From positions 65,534-129,533 of the forward strand of contig USDT01000003.1 in NCBI GenBank assembly GCA_900553465.1: DNA of 64,000 nucleotides. The letters are read 5' to 3'. The DNA comes from an uncultured Prevotella sp. (GTDB lineage: Bacteria; Bacteroidota; Bacteroidia; Bacteroidales; Bacteroidaceae). The translations under genes were made by a program, and so were the position numbers. Positions 8,229 to 15,894 of the stretch are shown here, piece by piece. Each line of letters begins with the position of its first letter. Within the stretch, counting starts at the first letter, position 1. The notes under the pieces were generated by a model. The model saw only the letters and a program-made list of their open reading frames with translations, did not search any database and was not told the origin of the DNA.

Positions 8229-8810
8229 TCAAACAGAATCAGTTCTACGAGGTAAAACAATATCACATATCTGCTTACAAATCTCAATATCATATAAAGC
8301 ATCATGTAGCTTTGAATCATCCACATTGATACCGAGTGCTTTCGCCACTGTTCCCTGTTTGAAATTCTCCATTTCAGCACGTTTCTCAGAAAGATACGGT
8401 GTAGCCAGAACCATTACATCAAAACAATTACTCCAGAACCATGATCCAAAGTACTTATCTCCGTTCTGTATAAACCATGCCCTAAGAAACGAGTTATCAA
8501 ATGATGCTATATTGTAGCCAGCAAGGAAAAACTTGTCTTTTTTATTATATCGGTCAACATACTTTGAAAGTAAATCAACAAACTGTTTGTATATTTCACC
8601 CATAGGAGGATATGTCATGATCTGTTCTTTTGTAACGCCAGCTACATCAAGAGCCTCCTGTAAGATCTCAGCTTTTGGGTTAGGCTGTACCTTGAAATCG
8701 AACTTTTCCTTAACTTCTCCGTCAACTACGATCATACCACTGAGCTGATGGATCCCATGTTTGTTTACAAGTGTGCCTGTTGTCTCCAGGTCAAAAAATA
8801 AAACTTTCAT
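8229..8810 (-). CDS. DnaQ-like 3'-5' exonuclease (DEDDh type)
   Basis: The protein starts MKVLFFDLETTGT, giving the DxE of motif ExoI at residues 7 and 9. A central GYNIASFDNSFLRAWF segment is ExoII, and LHDALYDIEICKQI supplies the His and Asp of ExoIII. All four catalytic residues of a DEDDh exonuclease can therefore be placed. At 193 residues it is a stand-alone enzyme, likely used in phage replication or recombination. It is followed two bases later by the coiled-coil gene. Confidence 0.8.
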   Translation of the reverse strand: MKVLFFDLETTGTLVNKHGIHQLSGMIVVDGEVKEKFDFKVQPNPKAEILQEALDVAGVTKEQIMTYPPMGEIYKQFVDLLSKYVDRYNKKDKFFLAGYNIASFDNSFLRAWFIQNGDKYFGSWFWSNCFDVMVLATPYLSEKRAEMENFKQGTVAKALGINVDDSKLHDALYDIEICKQICDIVLPRRTDSV

Positions 8811-8844
8811 ATTATTGTTTTTTATAACGTGAATAAATCCTTTG

Positions 8845-9263
8845 TCAAAATACTACTACCATAGATGGAAATGGAGCTGAGTTTTTTGATCCTCCAAACT
8901 TCAATCTGCCTTTTATGAATCTTATTTCCTTTGCTTTATGGTAGATAAACTCATGGAAATACCTGGTATCTGTTCTTGCTGGTATAAGCATCACGACTGT
9001 TGTATCAGGTTTTCTACTCTCATTGTAGCACTTCTTCACCCAGTCATACAGTTTTCTACCATAAGGAGGGTTACAAAATGTCACATACCCCCCCAATTTT
9101 GTGACAATCCGTCAGTTTCAGGGGTGAAATATTTACTACATTTAGCATTCTCAGGCAACGCACAGGGATCCAAATTGAAATGAAACTCCTTATCAAGCTC
9201 ATCAAAGAACTCTTGCGGTGTAGCCCATACCTCATTTGCACTTGAAAATAAAACTTTATCCAT
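8845..9263 (-). pseudogene. Phage Dam-type DNA N6-adenine methyltransferase, frameshifted at a poly-G tract
   Basis: Two frames together make one phage-type Dam protein. The first (9263 down to about 9081) reads SSANEVWATPQEFFDELDKE and stops after LSQNWGGM. The second frame continues YVTFCNPPYGRKLYDWVKK (catalytic NPPY, motif IV) to FPSMVVVF. The break falls in a run of seven G on the coding strand; eight G would join the frames as NWGGYVTFCNPPYGR. It is either inactive, phase-variable, read by ribosomal slippage, or a sequencing error in the homopolymer. Confidence 0.8.
9088..9094 (-). repeat. G7 homopolymer that breaks the methyltransferase frame
   Basis: Seven consecutive C on the plus strand. 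A one-base gain restores the methyltransferase, as the next feature in the coding direction shows an intact continuation. G tracts of this length are common slippage sites in phase-variable genes. Confidence 0.75.
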
Positions 9264-9266
9264 CTG

Positions 9267-10073
9267 TCAATTCTGTTTTTTATATTCTCTAATTGCCTTA
9301 CTTAAACTTTCTGTTTTATCCAGGAGGTTAGCCATCTTATCAATGTCAACCATAACCTCACCGTCCATCCATGCCCAGATCTTTCTAAGAGCCTCAGATA
9401 TTGCTTTTGCCTCTTTGCTATCTTTCAGGGAATTTAGCACCTCCTTATTTGTCGCTGTAGCCCTACCATTTTCCTGAGCTGTCTGAACTGCTGTTTTTGC
9501 AGCCTTTACCTGTTCTTTCTCACTGTCATAGCTGTTTGCTATCTCCTTTGCTGCCTTAACAGACAACTCGCCTTTTACGATCTTGTCTTGAATGTATTGA
9601 GGCAAATCCAGAAGTGAAAGGCATTTGCTCACATAAGCCGTTGACTTTTTGAACTTATCAGCGATCTCAACCTGAGAATAGCCAAATTCCTCTTTGAACC
9701 TACGAAACATGATAGCACATTCATATTCCGTAAATCTCTTACCCTCATTACGCATCATCTGTTCGATATAAAGATCCTCCAGTGAAGCATCCCTGGGAGC
9801 CTTAAGAGCTTTGATATATTGTATGTCGGCACCCTCTTTTATTGCTTGCATTGTAGCACGGTAACGCCTTTCTCCATCAACCAGCTTATATTTTTCAATG
9901 CCATCCTCTTTGAAAGGAATAACCGTTACAGGATTGAGAACCCCTTTTGCTTTGATCTGTTCCTTAAGCTCATCCAGATCAAAATCCATACGGACGTTGA
10001 AATTATCAACAACAACTATATTTCGTGGATCTATAAGAAATATATCAGTCCTTTTTGTCACATTCGTTTCCAT
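9267..10073 (-). CDS. ParB/RepB/Spo0J family protein
   Basis: The 268-residue protein has the N-terminal ParB domain (VDNFNVRMDF near 22-31, then KYKLVDGERRYRA with the GERR box) followed by a helix-turn-helix (YSQVEIADKFKKSTAYVSK near 150) and LSLLDLPQYIQDKIVKGELS. These are the standard segments of chromosome or plasmid ParB proteins, including phage versions. No ParA is seen in the window. A role in partition, origin function or transcription of the phage genome is possible. Its start overlaps the end of the upstream small gene by 29 bases. The palindrome array near 21.4 kb is a candidate target, without direct evidence. Confidence 0.82.
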   Translation of the reverse strand: METNVTKRTDIFLIDPRNIVVVDNFNVRMDFDLDELKEQIKAKGVLNPVTVIPFKEDGIEKYKLVDGERRYRATMQAIKEGADIQYIKALKAPRDASLEDLYIEQMMRNEGKRFTEYECAIMFRRFKEEFGYSQVEIADKFKKSTAYVSKCLSLLDLPQYIQDKIVKGELSVKAAKEIANSYDSEKEQVKAAKTAVQTAQENGRATATNKEVLNSLKDSKEAKAISEALRKIWAWMDGEVMVDIDKMANLLDKTESLSKAIREYKKQN

Positions 10074-10218
10074 CTTTCGTATAATAGTTTTTATAATATT
10101 TACATGGTTTCTTTCTCGCTGTTATTTTCTTTTGTAGCTTACAACAGTACATCTGCGCACACTGAGGATTAGACCAGAAGTATTCGCAATCGCTACAGTG
10201 TCTAAATTCTTCACTCAT
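10045..10218 (-). CDS. Small cysteine-rich phage protein
   Basis: The start MSEEFRHCSDCEYF is preferred; the longer frame would overlap the upstream gene entirely. The 57 residues hold eight cysteines in CxxC-like pairs (CSDC, CAQMYCC, PCKYY, ECDKK), which suggests zinc binding. The ATG overlaps the stop of the upstream small gene by eight bases. No family is recognised. Confidence 0.6.
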   Translation of the reverse strand: MSEEFRHCSDCEYFWSNPQCAQMYCCKLQKKITARKKPCKYYKNYYTKDGNECDKKD

Positions 10219-10384
10219 CACTATCAAAGAATTGCTCATTTTCATCCATAAAATACTCATAGGCTTCTTCACAATAAGAACCCTCACACAAAGAATCACA
10301 ACCATGATCTATTTCTCCATTTTTCCAAGGGCAAAAATCGCAAAGCTCATCACCTAAAAGTTCTTTTGCTTCTTCCAAATCCAT
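10211..10384 (-). CDS. Small acidic cysteine-containing phage protein
   Basis: This 57-residue frame starts MDLEEAKELLGDELCDFCPW. Cysteines occur as CDFC, CDSLC and YC, and the C-terminus is strongly acidic (EYFMDENEQFFDSDE). It overlaps the next small gene by eight bases and begins one base after the gene at 10386. The tight packing supports translation. The acidic charge is opposite to that of the basic downstream small protein, so a pairing of the two is conceivable. Confidence 0.6.
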   Translation of the reverse strand: MDLEEAKELLGDELCDFCPWKNGEIDHGCDSLCEGSYCEEAYEYFMDENEQFFDSDE

Positions 10385-10385
10385 A

Positions 10386-10841
10386 TCAATACCTAAAATC
10401 AGTGAAGTGAATTATAACACCATCAAATACATTTCCCTTATTACAGCCAAAAAACCATTCAGTAAAATCTTCAACACTCAAACCGTCATTCTTTGCCAGA
10501 TCATAAGCGGAAACTGGTTTTCCATCAACCCAACACTGTGGAACATCATCAGTGCTGCTATATGTCATTGTTATCTTCTGCAGTCCTATTTTATCGTACC
10601 TGGCAAACTCTCTTTGTTCAGAGTTATACGGTCTGCCAGTCCATTCCCGAACACTCAGATATTTCCTGTCTGTAGAAATATCATTGCATCTCTTATCCCA
10701 TACATCTTTAGCGTTATATCGTATGGTGTGTTTCTTTGATCCGCTTTTCAGCTTATGTTCAAAATCCGTTTTTTCTCCAGCCCTGGAATGAGTGACTGGA
10801 AACACCTTACATAAGGTCAGTATTACTTTTTTCTTATCCAT
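10386..10841 (-). CDS. Phage protein, possibly ASCH/PUA-like
   Basis: The 151-residue protein includes HKLKSGSKKHTIRYNAKDVW and YLSVREWTGRPYNSEQREFA, a pattern (KxHTIR plus LSVREW) seen in ASCH-like, RNA- or nucleotide-binding phage proteins. Conserved-looking aromatic residues near the C-terminus (FTEWFFG) add to this. It lies between the DnaC-like loader and the small Cys-rich genes. The family call is a pattern impression only. Confidence 0.45.
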   Translation of the reverse strand: MDKKKVILTLCKVFPVTHSRAGEKTDFEHKLKSGSKKHTIRYNAKDVWDKRCNDISTDRKYLSVREWTGRPYNSEQREFARYDKIGLQKITMTYSSTDDVPQCWVDGKPVSAYDLAKNDGLSVEDFTEWFFGCNKGNVFDGVIIHFTDFRY

Positions 10842-10873
10842 GATCCGAAAATTTATGTTGCAATTTACCTGGT

Positions 10874-11671
10874 TTATTTTCTTCTACTACCTCCGTGTAG
10901 TTCTATTACATTGAATGATTTGAAACGATCAACCAAACGCCCCTCAAATCGCTCCTTAAGATCCTTAACAGATAGGTTGCTTGTGATATGATACTTTTTG
11001 CCTAACTGTTGGTAGATCTCATATCTTGCAAAAAGAAACTCATCTGTTACCTGTGTAAGTGTAGTTCCATAGCTCTTTTGATTTTCAGTCATAAGCCCAA
11101 GGTCATTCAAACACACATTGAAAGGAGATCCCTCAAAGCTGTCTTTATTTGCTCCCTCATTGTATGTATATTTATCTATGTGCCCATTCAGCTTATAGTA
11201 GTTCATTAGCTGTGTAGAACTTATATTCTGAAAGCTGTTTTCATTTCGTGTCATTTTAAGATAATCAGAAAAGATCTGCATTATCATAGTCTTTCCTGTT
11301 CCTGGCTCACCGACAAGTAAAATGTTCTTGTGAATTTTATAGTGTTCGTTTGGAAATACTTCCTCAGCACGTTTACACCCATTGAAATAGTAAAGCAGAA
11401 AACGAAGTACATTTCTGTTATGATCATCTATATCAAATTGTGAAAACTCTCTGAACATATAACTATTACCAATCTCTTTAATCATTGCGGAATGCAAAGA
11501 GTACTGAGATTCATCGGTCATGTCATACTTAAAACCTCTGAGAATAGTCTTTCGGTGTTTCCATATCTCCATGTTCGCCTGTTGACTGGTTAGCATATTG
11601 CGTTCCTCCTGGAACAGCTTTATTGCCTGAATTATTTGTTCCTCCGTGAGTTTGCATCCATTGAGTTCCAT
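10874..11671 (-). CDS. DnaC-like helicase loader (AAA+ ATPase)
   Basis: Walker A GEPGTGKT lies at residues 121-128 and a Walker B-like FNVCLNDLG about 60 residues later; SNLSVKDLKERFEGRLVDRF resembles sensor/arginine-finger segments of DnaC. Such proteins load the host replicative helicase on phage DNA. The start is fixed by a strong Shine-Dalgarno sequence (AGGAGG, nine bases upstream). That start lies 143 bases inside the upstream initiator gene, in another frame, so the two genes truly overlap. Confidence 0.85.
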   Translation of the reverse strand: MELNGCKLTEEQIIQAIKLFQEERNMLTSQQANMEIWKHRKTILRGFKYDMTDESQYSLHSAMIKEIGNSYMFREFSQFDIDDHNRNVLRFLLYYFNGCKRAEEVFPNEHYKIHKNILLVGEPGTGKTMIMQIFSDYLKMTRNENSFQNISSTQLMNYYKLNGHIDKYTYNEGANKDSFEGSPFNVCLNDLGLMTENQKSYGTTLTQVTDEFLFARYEIYQQLGKKYHITSNLSVKDLKERFEGRLVDRFKSFNVIELHGGSRRK

Positions 11672-12359
11672 TTTTATTTACCTCCTCATAATATCTATCA
11701 ACTACCCAATTAAGAATAGTTCTATAGTCTGATTTATATTTTTTACCTTTTGATCCTTTGTAATTATCAAGGATTTCTATCATTCTTTTAGCAGCAGGCT
11801 CAGTATATTTATCAACCAGCTTTTTGTACTCATCATCTGTAAGAGTTACAAATTCAGCATAGTTCTTTTTCTTAACTTTTTCTGTTTTCTTCTGTTGCTG
11901 GTCTGTAGGTGGTGGCTGTTGTGGATCATTATCAAACAGATCAGGAACCTCTGGTATTGCAGTCGGAGCGTTTATATTAGCCGATAACTTTTCTTTTGTT
12001 TTATTACCTCCCTTTTTACCAGCCTCACGCCTTTTTGAGCTTATTTCATTAAGCCTTACCATCCTCCTACTGTAGTATGCACCATCCTCCCTGATCGCAC
12101 AAAGTCCAGAACTACAAAGAATGTCTATCCAACTGCTACCTCCATCTGAATCATATCCTACAAGTCTTAAGATCTCATCTTTTGTATAGATTTCCTGGTT
12201 AGGTTTAAGCATAACGCCACGTTCTGCGCTCTCCCACATATAGCACAACATATCTATCCACATACCTCTAACACATGGAGCCATGGATCTTACTACTGGA
12301 TCCTTAAGCCAGATAGAAGTATTGAAAGGCATACTTTGAATAGCTGTTTTTTTCGCCAT
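11529..12359 (-). CDS. Phage replication initiator-like protein (DnaD-like layout)
   Basis: Start MAKKTAIQSMPFNTSIWLKD is chosen over a longer frame because it begins near the previous gene boundary. The N-terminal 130 residues look like a winged-helix domain (PCVRGMWIDMLCYMWESAE, YTKDEILRLVGYD, SGLCAIREDGAYYSRRMV). A Pro/Gln/Lys-rich linker follows, then a C-terminal helical domain with YKSDYRTILNWVVDRYYEEV, resembling the DnaB2/DnaD-type fold. Together with the loader gene just downstream this is the usual initiator-loader pair. Confidence 0.7.
   Translation of the reverse strand: MAKKTAIQSMPFNTSIWLKDPVVRSMAPCVRGMWIDMLCYMWESAERGVMLKPNQEIYTKDEILRLVGYDSDGGSSWIDILCSSGLCAIREDGAYYSRRMVRLNEISSKRREAGKKGGNKTKEKLSANINAPTAIPEVPDLFDNDPQQPPPTDQQQKKTEKVKKKNYAEFVTLTDDEYKKLVDKYTEPAAKRMIEILDNYKGSKGKKYKSDYRTILNWVVDRYYEEVNKNGTQWMQTHGGTNNSGNKAVPGGTQYANQSTGEHGDMETPKDYSQRF
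11681..11686 (-). promoter_or_regulatory. Strong Shine-Dalgarno for the helicase loader
   Basis: CCTCCT on the plus strand reads AGGAGG on the coding strand, nine bases before the loader ATG. Bacteroidetes rarely rely on such sites, so it stands out. It supports the internal start within the upstream gene. Confidence 0.6.
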
Positions 12360-12413
12360 ATTAGAGTTTTTATAAGTGGGGTGAGCAAAAGCCCACACCC
12401 ACGCTGTTAATGC

Positions 12414-13175
12414 TTATACTTCCAAAACAGGTATATCTGTAGCGATCTTACGGATCTTTTCAATCACATCATCCAAACATCTGTCTCTGTATTCCTCACA
12501 AAGCTCATTTGCGCCTGGAGAAACTAACTGTAGAAGTACTTCTCCATTGCTCAGGTAGTGATCAAATTCTACTTCAATATTTGTCTTAGCTGTTCCCTTG
12601 AAAATAGGAATATTCACAGTGAATGATTTTGGCAGATTGCTTTCTACCTGACTACGGTACACCTCAGCCATGGAGCCAGACGGATCACGCTGTTTCTGGA
12701 TCTCAGTTTTTGCTTTTGCCGTAAAGTTCTTAAGGGTAGAAACGAGAACCATGCACTTTTCCTTGTCCTCAAATACACCTCTGTTCAATCTCAGGAATTG
12801 CCCCAGTTTTGACGGAATCCAGCCACTTTCAGCATTGTTAATTCCGAACTTCTCAAACACATCAGAAAATTCAACAGTACCCTTGATAATGCCTCTTGAA
12901 TACTCATCATCTTCATTCACTGTAAGAGTGATTTCCATCTTTTCACGGTTAACCACCAGTGTAGCACGTTTCTGATCAATGGTATCAATTCTCTTTTCCA
13001 GCCAATCGAAAGGAGTTGAAATAACACCTGAAATGTTTGTTTTGATAGGAGCCTTAGTAGGCAGACTTTCTACAGCCTTAGCAGCTTCACCTGTTCTAAA
13101 CTCAATCTGAATAGGTTTTTCACCTGTGTAGTGTTCAATGTTTACTGTCAAACCTTTTTCTTTCAATTCTTCCAT
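12414..13175 (-). CDS. Phage hypothetical protein of the recombination/replication block
   Basis: The 253-residue soluble protein begins MEELKEKGLTVNIEHYTGEK. It alternates beta strands and charged helices, with IEKRIDTIDQKRATLVVNR-like and KSFTVNIPIFKGTAKTNIEV segments. Its size and layout resemble single-strand DNA or recombination accessory proteins of the DUF2303 kind, but I cannot confirm that. It lies between the coiled-coil protein and the initiator. Confidence 0.6.
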   Translation of the reverse strand: MEELKEKGLTVNIEHYTGEKPIQIEFRTGEAAKAVESLPTKAPIKTNISGVISTPFDWLEKRIDTIDQKRATLVVNREKMEITLTVNEDDEYSRGIIKGTVEFSDVFEKFGINNAESGWIPSKLGQFLRLNRGVFEDKEKCMVLVSTLKNFTAKAKTEIQKQRDPSGSMAEVYRSQVESNLPKSFTVNIPIFKGTAKTNIEVEFDHYLSNGEVLLQLVSPGANELCEEYRDRCLDDVIEKIRKIATDIPVLEV

Positions 13176-13201
13176 TTTGAATAAAATTTTAGCGTTAAAA
13201 A

Positions 13202-13645
13202 TTAGTTATCTGTTCCTGTTTTTTCAGCAGAAGTTTCACGGATCATTCTAAATACATTCCTTTGCCTTTCTTCCTGTGACATTGCACGTGAATCAACTAA
13301 ATAGCCGATAGGAGAATAGAATCCAACCATACCCTCATCTTCAAATACAAATTTGAAACAGTCTCCCTTAACCCATTCACCTCCAGCCTTAAGTTCCTCA
13401 CGTAACTTCACTATCCTTTCTTGCAGTGGCTTAATACGTCCTTTGTAGTCAGCTCTGATTTCAGCAAGTTCCTGTTCAAGATCTGCTATTTGAATTGATA
13501 CATTCGCCAATGATGCACGCCTCTCATTGATTTCCTGTTGGTCAAATTTCCTGGTATAACTTTTCTCTACAATCTGATCACAACTATCACGCAAGATCTG
13601 TTCTCGCTGTTCGATAGGAGTGTCTGCTAACATAATGTCTTTCAT
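13202..13645 (-). CDS. Phage coiled-coil hypothetical protein
   Basis: The 147-residue protein has a long coiled coil at about residues 38-90 (RRASLANVSIQIADLEQELA, then KPLQERIVKLREEL) followed by a compact segment with CFKFVFEDEGMVGFYSPIGY. Small phage proteins of this type sometimes assist recombinases. It overlaps the upstream membrane protein gene by four bases. No function is assigned. Confidence 0.6.
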   Translation of the reverse strand: MKDIMLADTPIEQREQILRDSCDQIVEKSYTRKFDQQEINERRASLANVSIQIADLEQELAEIRADYKGRIKPLQERIVKLREELKAGGEWVKGDCFKFVFEDEGMVGFYSPIGYLVDSRAMSQEERQRNVFRMIRETSAEKTGTDN

Positions 13646-14016
13646 CCTACAATAAGTTTAATTGTTAGTAAACCAAAATCTATATGAAAGTGATATTTGT
13701 TCAGAATGACAAATAACAAAATCAGAATACTTATTACATCGTCAATGATACGCCATGTTAAATACCTTTTTGGTATAAAACACAAAGCCAAAATCAGTAA
13801 AAAACAAGCCCACTGAGAACTAATCAATCCAATAACACATGTTAGAAAATAAAGTACATTTACAACATAGTATGTTGCGAAAGTTGCACTCATATCCTGT
13901 ACATTTGACAAATCTCTGTATTTATTCACAGAAGCATGTATTTTCTTCACGGCAAACAGAGATAGGATCTCAAACGCCAGGAAAAAGGACACCAGTAAGT
14001 AAAATACATGTTCCAT
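13642..14016 (-). CDS. Phage integral membrane protein, about four segments
   Basis: The 124 residues are largely hydrophobic, with segments near 3-20 (FYLLVSFFLAFEILSLFAV), 47-67, 70-85 and 95-115 (ISILILLFVILNKYHFHI). There is no signal peptide cleavage site. An inner-membrane location is likely. It sits between the variable-region gene and the coiled-coil gene. A role in superinfection exclusion or lysogeny is possible but not shown. Confidence 0.6.
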   Translation of the reverse strand: MEHVFYLLVSFFLAFEILSLFAVKKIHASVNKYRDLSNVQDMSATFATYYVVNVLYFLTCVIGLISSQWACFLLILALCFIPKRYLTWRIIDDVISILILLFVILNKYHFHIDFGLLTIKLIVG

Positions 14017-14017
14017 A

Positions 14018-14596
14018 TTACTTTATCCTTTCTCCAGTTGTAAAGTTGTAAGACAGGTATTCAGCCCACAATTCTATAAACTGAGCACCGAAATACTGAG
14101 CCTTTTCCTCTGTTTCCTGGCACAAGCGGAACCCAACGGCCGCAATCGCAAGCGAGGAGCGACGATACGTACTCAGAGAACCGAACCCCGCAGTCGTACC
14201 AGTACCCGCATCAGCAGACAGGAGGGCACCCCTTTGAACTTCATTAAGTCTTTCAATCTCATCCTTAGTGTATAGCGCAAAGAACGGGTACCAATAGCAT
14301 TTTTCTCCTTTTGGATCTGGCATAGGATCAAAGTTTTTACCCCATAAAGCCTTACTTACAGTCTCCAGCTTCATCAATGCTACAACATGTTTTGGCAAGT
14401 TCATATCAGGCTTAATAGTAGGTACACCAAGAGCCTCACAAGCATCCTCATAAGACTTGATAGTCTTATAATTATCCAAAGTAGGAGCTTCACGCTTGCA
14501 AAACAAAGCAGCCAGGACTTCTTTCATTTCATCAGTTTTAGCAGCCTGGAAAGCAGCCTTAACATCATTTTCTGTTACTTCAATTACTTTGTTCAT
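14018..14596 (-). CDS. Phage protein with DGR-target-like variable region
   Basis: The 192-residue protein has a charged helical N-terminus (VKAAFQAAKTDEMKEVLAAL), then WYPFFALYTKDEIERLNEVQ, then a small-residue-rich patch at about 121-152 (ADAGTGTTAGFGSLSTYRR) that ends in VGFRLC, and a conserved-looking tail ETEEKAQYFGAQFIELWAEY. The layout is that of C-type-lectin-fold proteins in Bacteroidetes phages whose last segment is diversified by a reverse transcriptase. The patch is GC-rich and adenine-poor on the coding strand, unlike the rest of the gene. No reverse transcriptase gene is in the window. Confidence 0.55.
   Translation of the reverse strand: MNKVIEVTENDVKAAFQAAKTDEMKEVLAALFCKREAPTLDNYKTIKSYEDACEALGVPTIKPDMNLPKHVVALMKLETVSKALWGKNFDPMPDPKGEKCYWYPFFALYTKDEIERLNEVQRGALLSADAGTGTTAGFGSLSTYRRSSLAIAAVGFRLCQETEEKAQYFGAQFIELWAEYLSYNFTTGERIK
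14126..14237 (-). other. Adenine-depleted, GC-rich patch (candidate DGR variable repeat)
   Basis: By hand count the coding strand has about 11 adenines in 112 bases here, while flanking phage genes are adenine-rich. The patch ends exactly before the GFRLC/tail segment. Adenine-directed mutagenesis of a template repeat would leave this mark. Confidence 0.5.
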
Positions 14597-14744
14597 CTTT
14601 CAATTTTTTTAATTTGGTTACTAATTTCTTTGATAATCTTATTGCATTTCCAACCCTTGTACTATGGTTAGGTGGAATGTTCTCAATCAACACAGGAATC
14701 AATCTGATCAATTCCGATACTACAGCATTTGGTATTCTTTTCAT
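14580..14744 (-). CDS. Small basic phage protein overlapping two genes
   Basis: A 54-residue frame starts MKRIPNAVVSELIRLIPVL inside the last codons of the NinB-like gene and ends 17 bases inside the next gene. The C-terminus is a basic helix (RLSKKLVTKLKKLKDEQSN). It fills the only gap between its neighbours in the operon, which supports it as a gene. No family is recognised. Confidence 0.55.
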   Translation of the reverse strand: MKRIPNAVVSELIRLIPVLIENIPPNHSTRVGNAIRLSKKLVTKLKKLKDEQSN

Positions 14745-15159
14745 TTGTTTTCCAGTAGCGATCAGGATCTGGTATCTCTATTGAAAGGTATTCCCTGGCA
14801 TACTCTCTTAGCTTTTCGCAATAAGTTGAGAATGTAACAGTGTCCATTGTTGCAGTAGAACCAGGGAACTCTATTATTTCACCTGTATGCTTGTTTACAA
14901 CTTTATCTGCTGTCATTTGAGACTTGAAAAACTCATGTACCTGTTCAACAGAAACGAACTCCCAACCAGCATCCAGTAAAGCGTCAAGCAGCATAGGATA
15001 TATACACCCCCACAACCATCCATTTTGATCATTAGAACGAGGCTTACGGACTTTCTTAACTTCCACCCGATATATTCCATCACAAACAGAGCAGAACCAG
15101 TTATAAAGTGGCTTAAGATCGAACAGCCCATTCTTTTTTTCTACCAGAACCTTAGACAT
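14683..15159 (-). CDS. NinB-like recombination protein
   Basis: The 158-residue protein carries RKPRSNDQNGWLWGCIYPML followed by SVEQVHEFFKSQM and later FSTYCEKLREYAREYL, the RSxxQNxxLWG...VHExxK pattern of NinB (lambda Orf family), which binds single-stranded DNA and helps recombination. It sits next to the MBL-fold enzyme and RecT, the expected context. A second small gene starts within its last 62 bases. Confidence 0.7.
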   Translation of the reverse strand: MSKVLVEKKNGLFDLKPLYNWFCSVCDGIYRVEVKKVRKPRSNDQNGWLWGCIYPMLLDALLDAGWEFVSVEQVHEFFKSQMTADKVVNKHTGEIIEFPGSTATMDTVTFSTYCEKLREYAREYLSIEIPDPDRYWKTNEKNTKCCSIGIDQIDSCVD

Positions 15160-15160
15160 A

Positions 15161-15892
15161 TCAAATCCTGTTTATATTGATTACAAGACCTGGGTTAGCA
15201 GCATACACTACTTTTCCTGTTAATCTTTCAATTTCCGATACAAATAGCCTTTCATCAGAGTTGTTATCCGACATATGAAGTAAGACAATATTCATACAGG
15301 ATGATAGATCACATTCACTCAGGTAATTTTTACACGTATTAAGCTCCATGTGAGATACCATTAAGCGATCTTTTTGTGATTTCAAAGTTCTGCCAGCGTT
15401 AATAGCATCCATCAGCTTCACCATAGAATAATTACACTCAATCAAAACATGCGATAAATCGCCAAACATATAATCACATCTACAGCTATCAGTAAGAAAT
15501 AGGATCTTTCCGCAATCAGGATGATCTATATGATAGCCAACACAGGGTACATCATGGTTTGCCTCAAATGGCAATATTTTGAAGTTTCCAAGTTTATACC
15601 CTTTTCCAGGCACAACAGGAATAGAACGTGTCTCGCTGTATATTCCTTTTGCAGTCCATACCTCTGGTAAAGCCAGCGTATAGAAACCGTTATCAACCAT
15701 TGATTTTATGAATTTGGCATGATCGTTATGCTGGTGAGTGATAAGGCAGCCCACCACTTTCCTGATATTGAAATCAAGAGCCTTTTTCACCTCGGCAAAG
15801 CGTATTCCAGCTTCAATGATTAAAGCCTCTTTCCCATTGTCAAGAATGTAACAATTACCACTGGATGAGCTACCTAACACTTTCAATTCCAT
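15161..15892 (-). CDS. MBL-fold metallohydrolase in the recombination block
   Basis: Start MELKVLGSSSSGNCYI is the ATG three bases past the RecT stop; an upstream TTG is possible. The metal motif THQHNDHAKF (HxHxDH) is at about residues 52-60, a later LFLTDSCRC segment and HMELN supply further ligands. Among phages this fold is found in nucleases and nucleotide hydrolases next to RecT. With the SbcC-like ATPase nearby it may be the nuclease partner in end processing. The precise reaction is not shown. Confidence 0.78.
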   Translation of the reverse strand: MELKVLGSSSSGNCYILDNGKEALIIEAGIRFAEVKKALDFNIRKVVGCLITHQHNDHAKFIKSMVDNGFYTLALPEVWTAKGIYSETRSIPVVPGKGYKLGNFKILPFEANHDVPCVGYHIDHPDCGKILFLTDSCRCDYMFGDLSHVLIECNYSMVKLMDAINAGRTLKSQKDRLMVSHMELNTCKNYLSECDLSSCMNIVLLHMSDNNSDERLFVSEIERLTGKVVYAANPGLVININRI

Positions 15893-15894
15893 AA

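Noticed and set aside
8845..9096. Second half of the methyltransferase as its own gene
   Set aside because: It starts only at an internal TTG in the poly-G tract and begins in the middle of the catalytic core, so it is part of one split gene.
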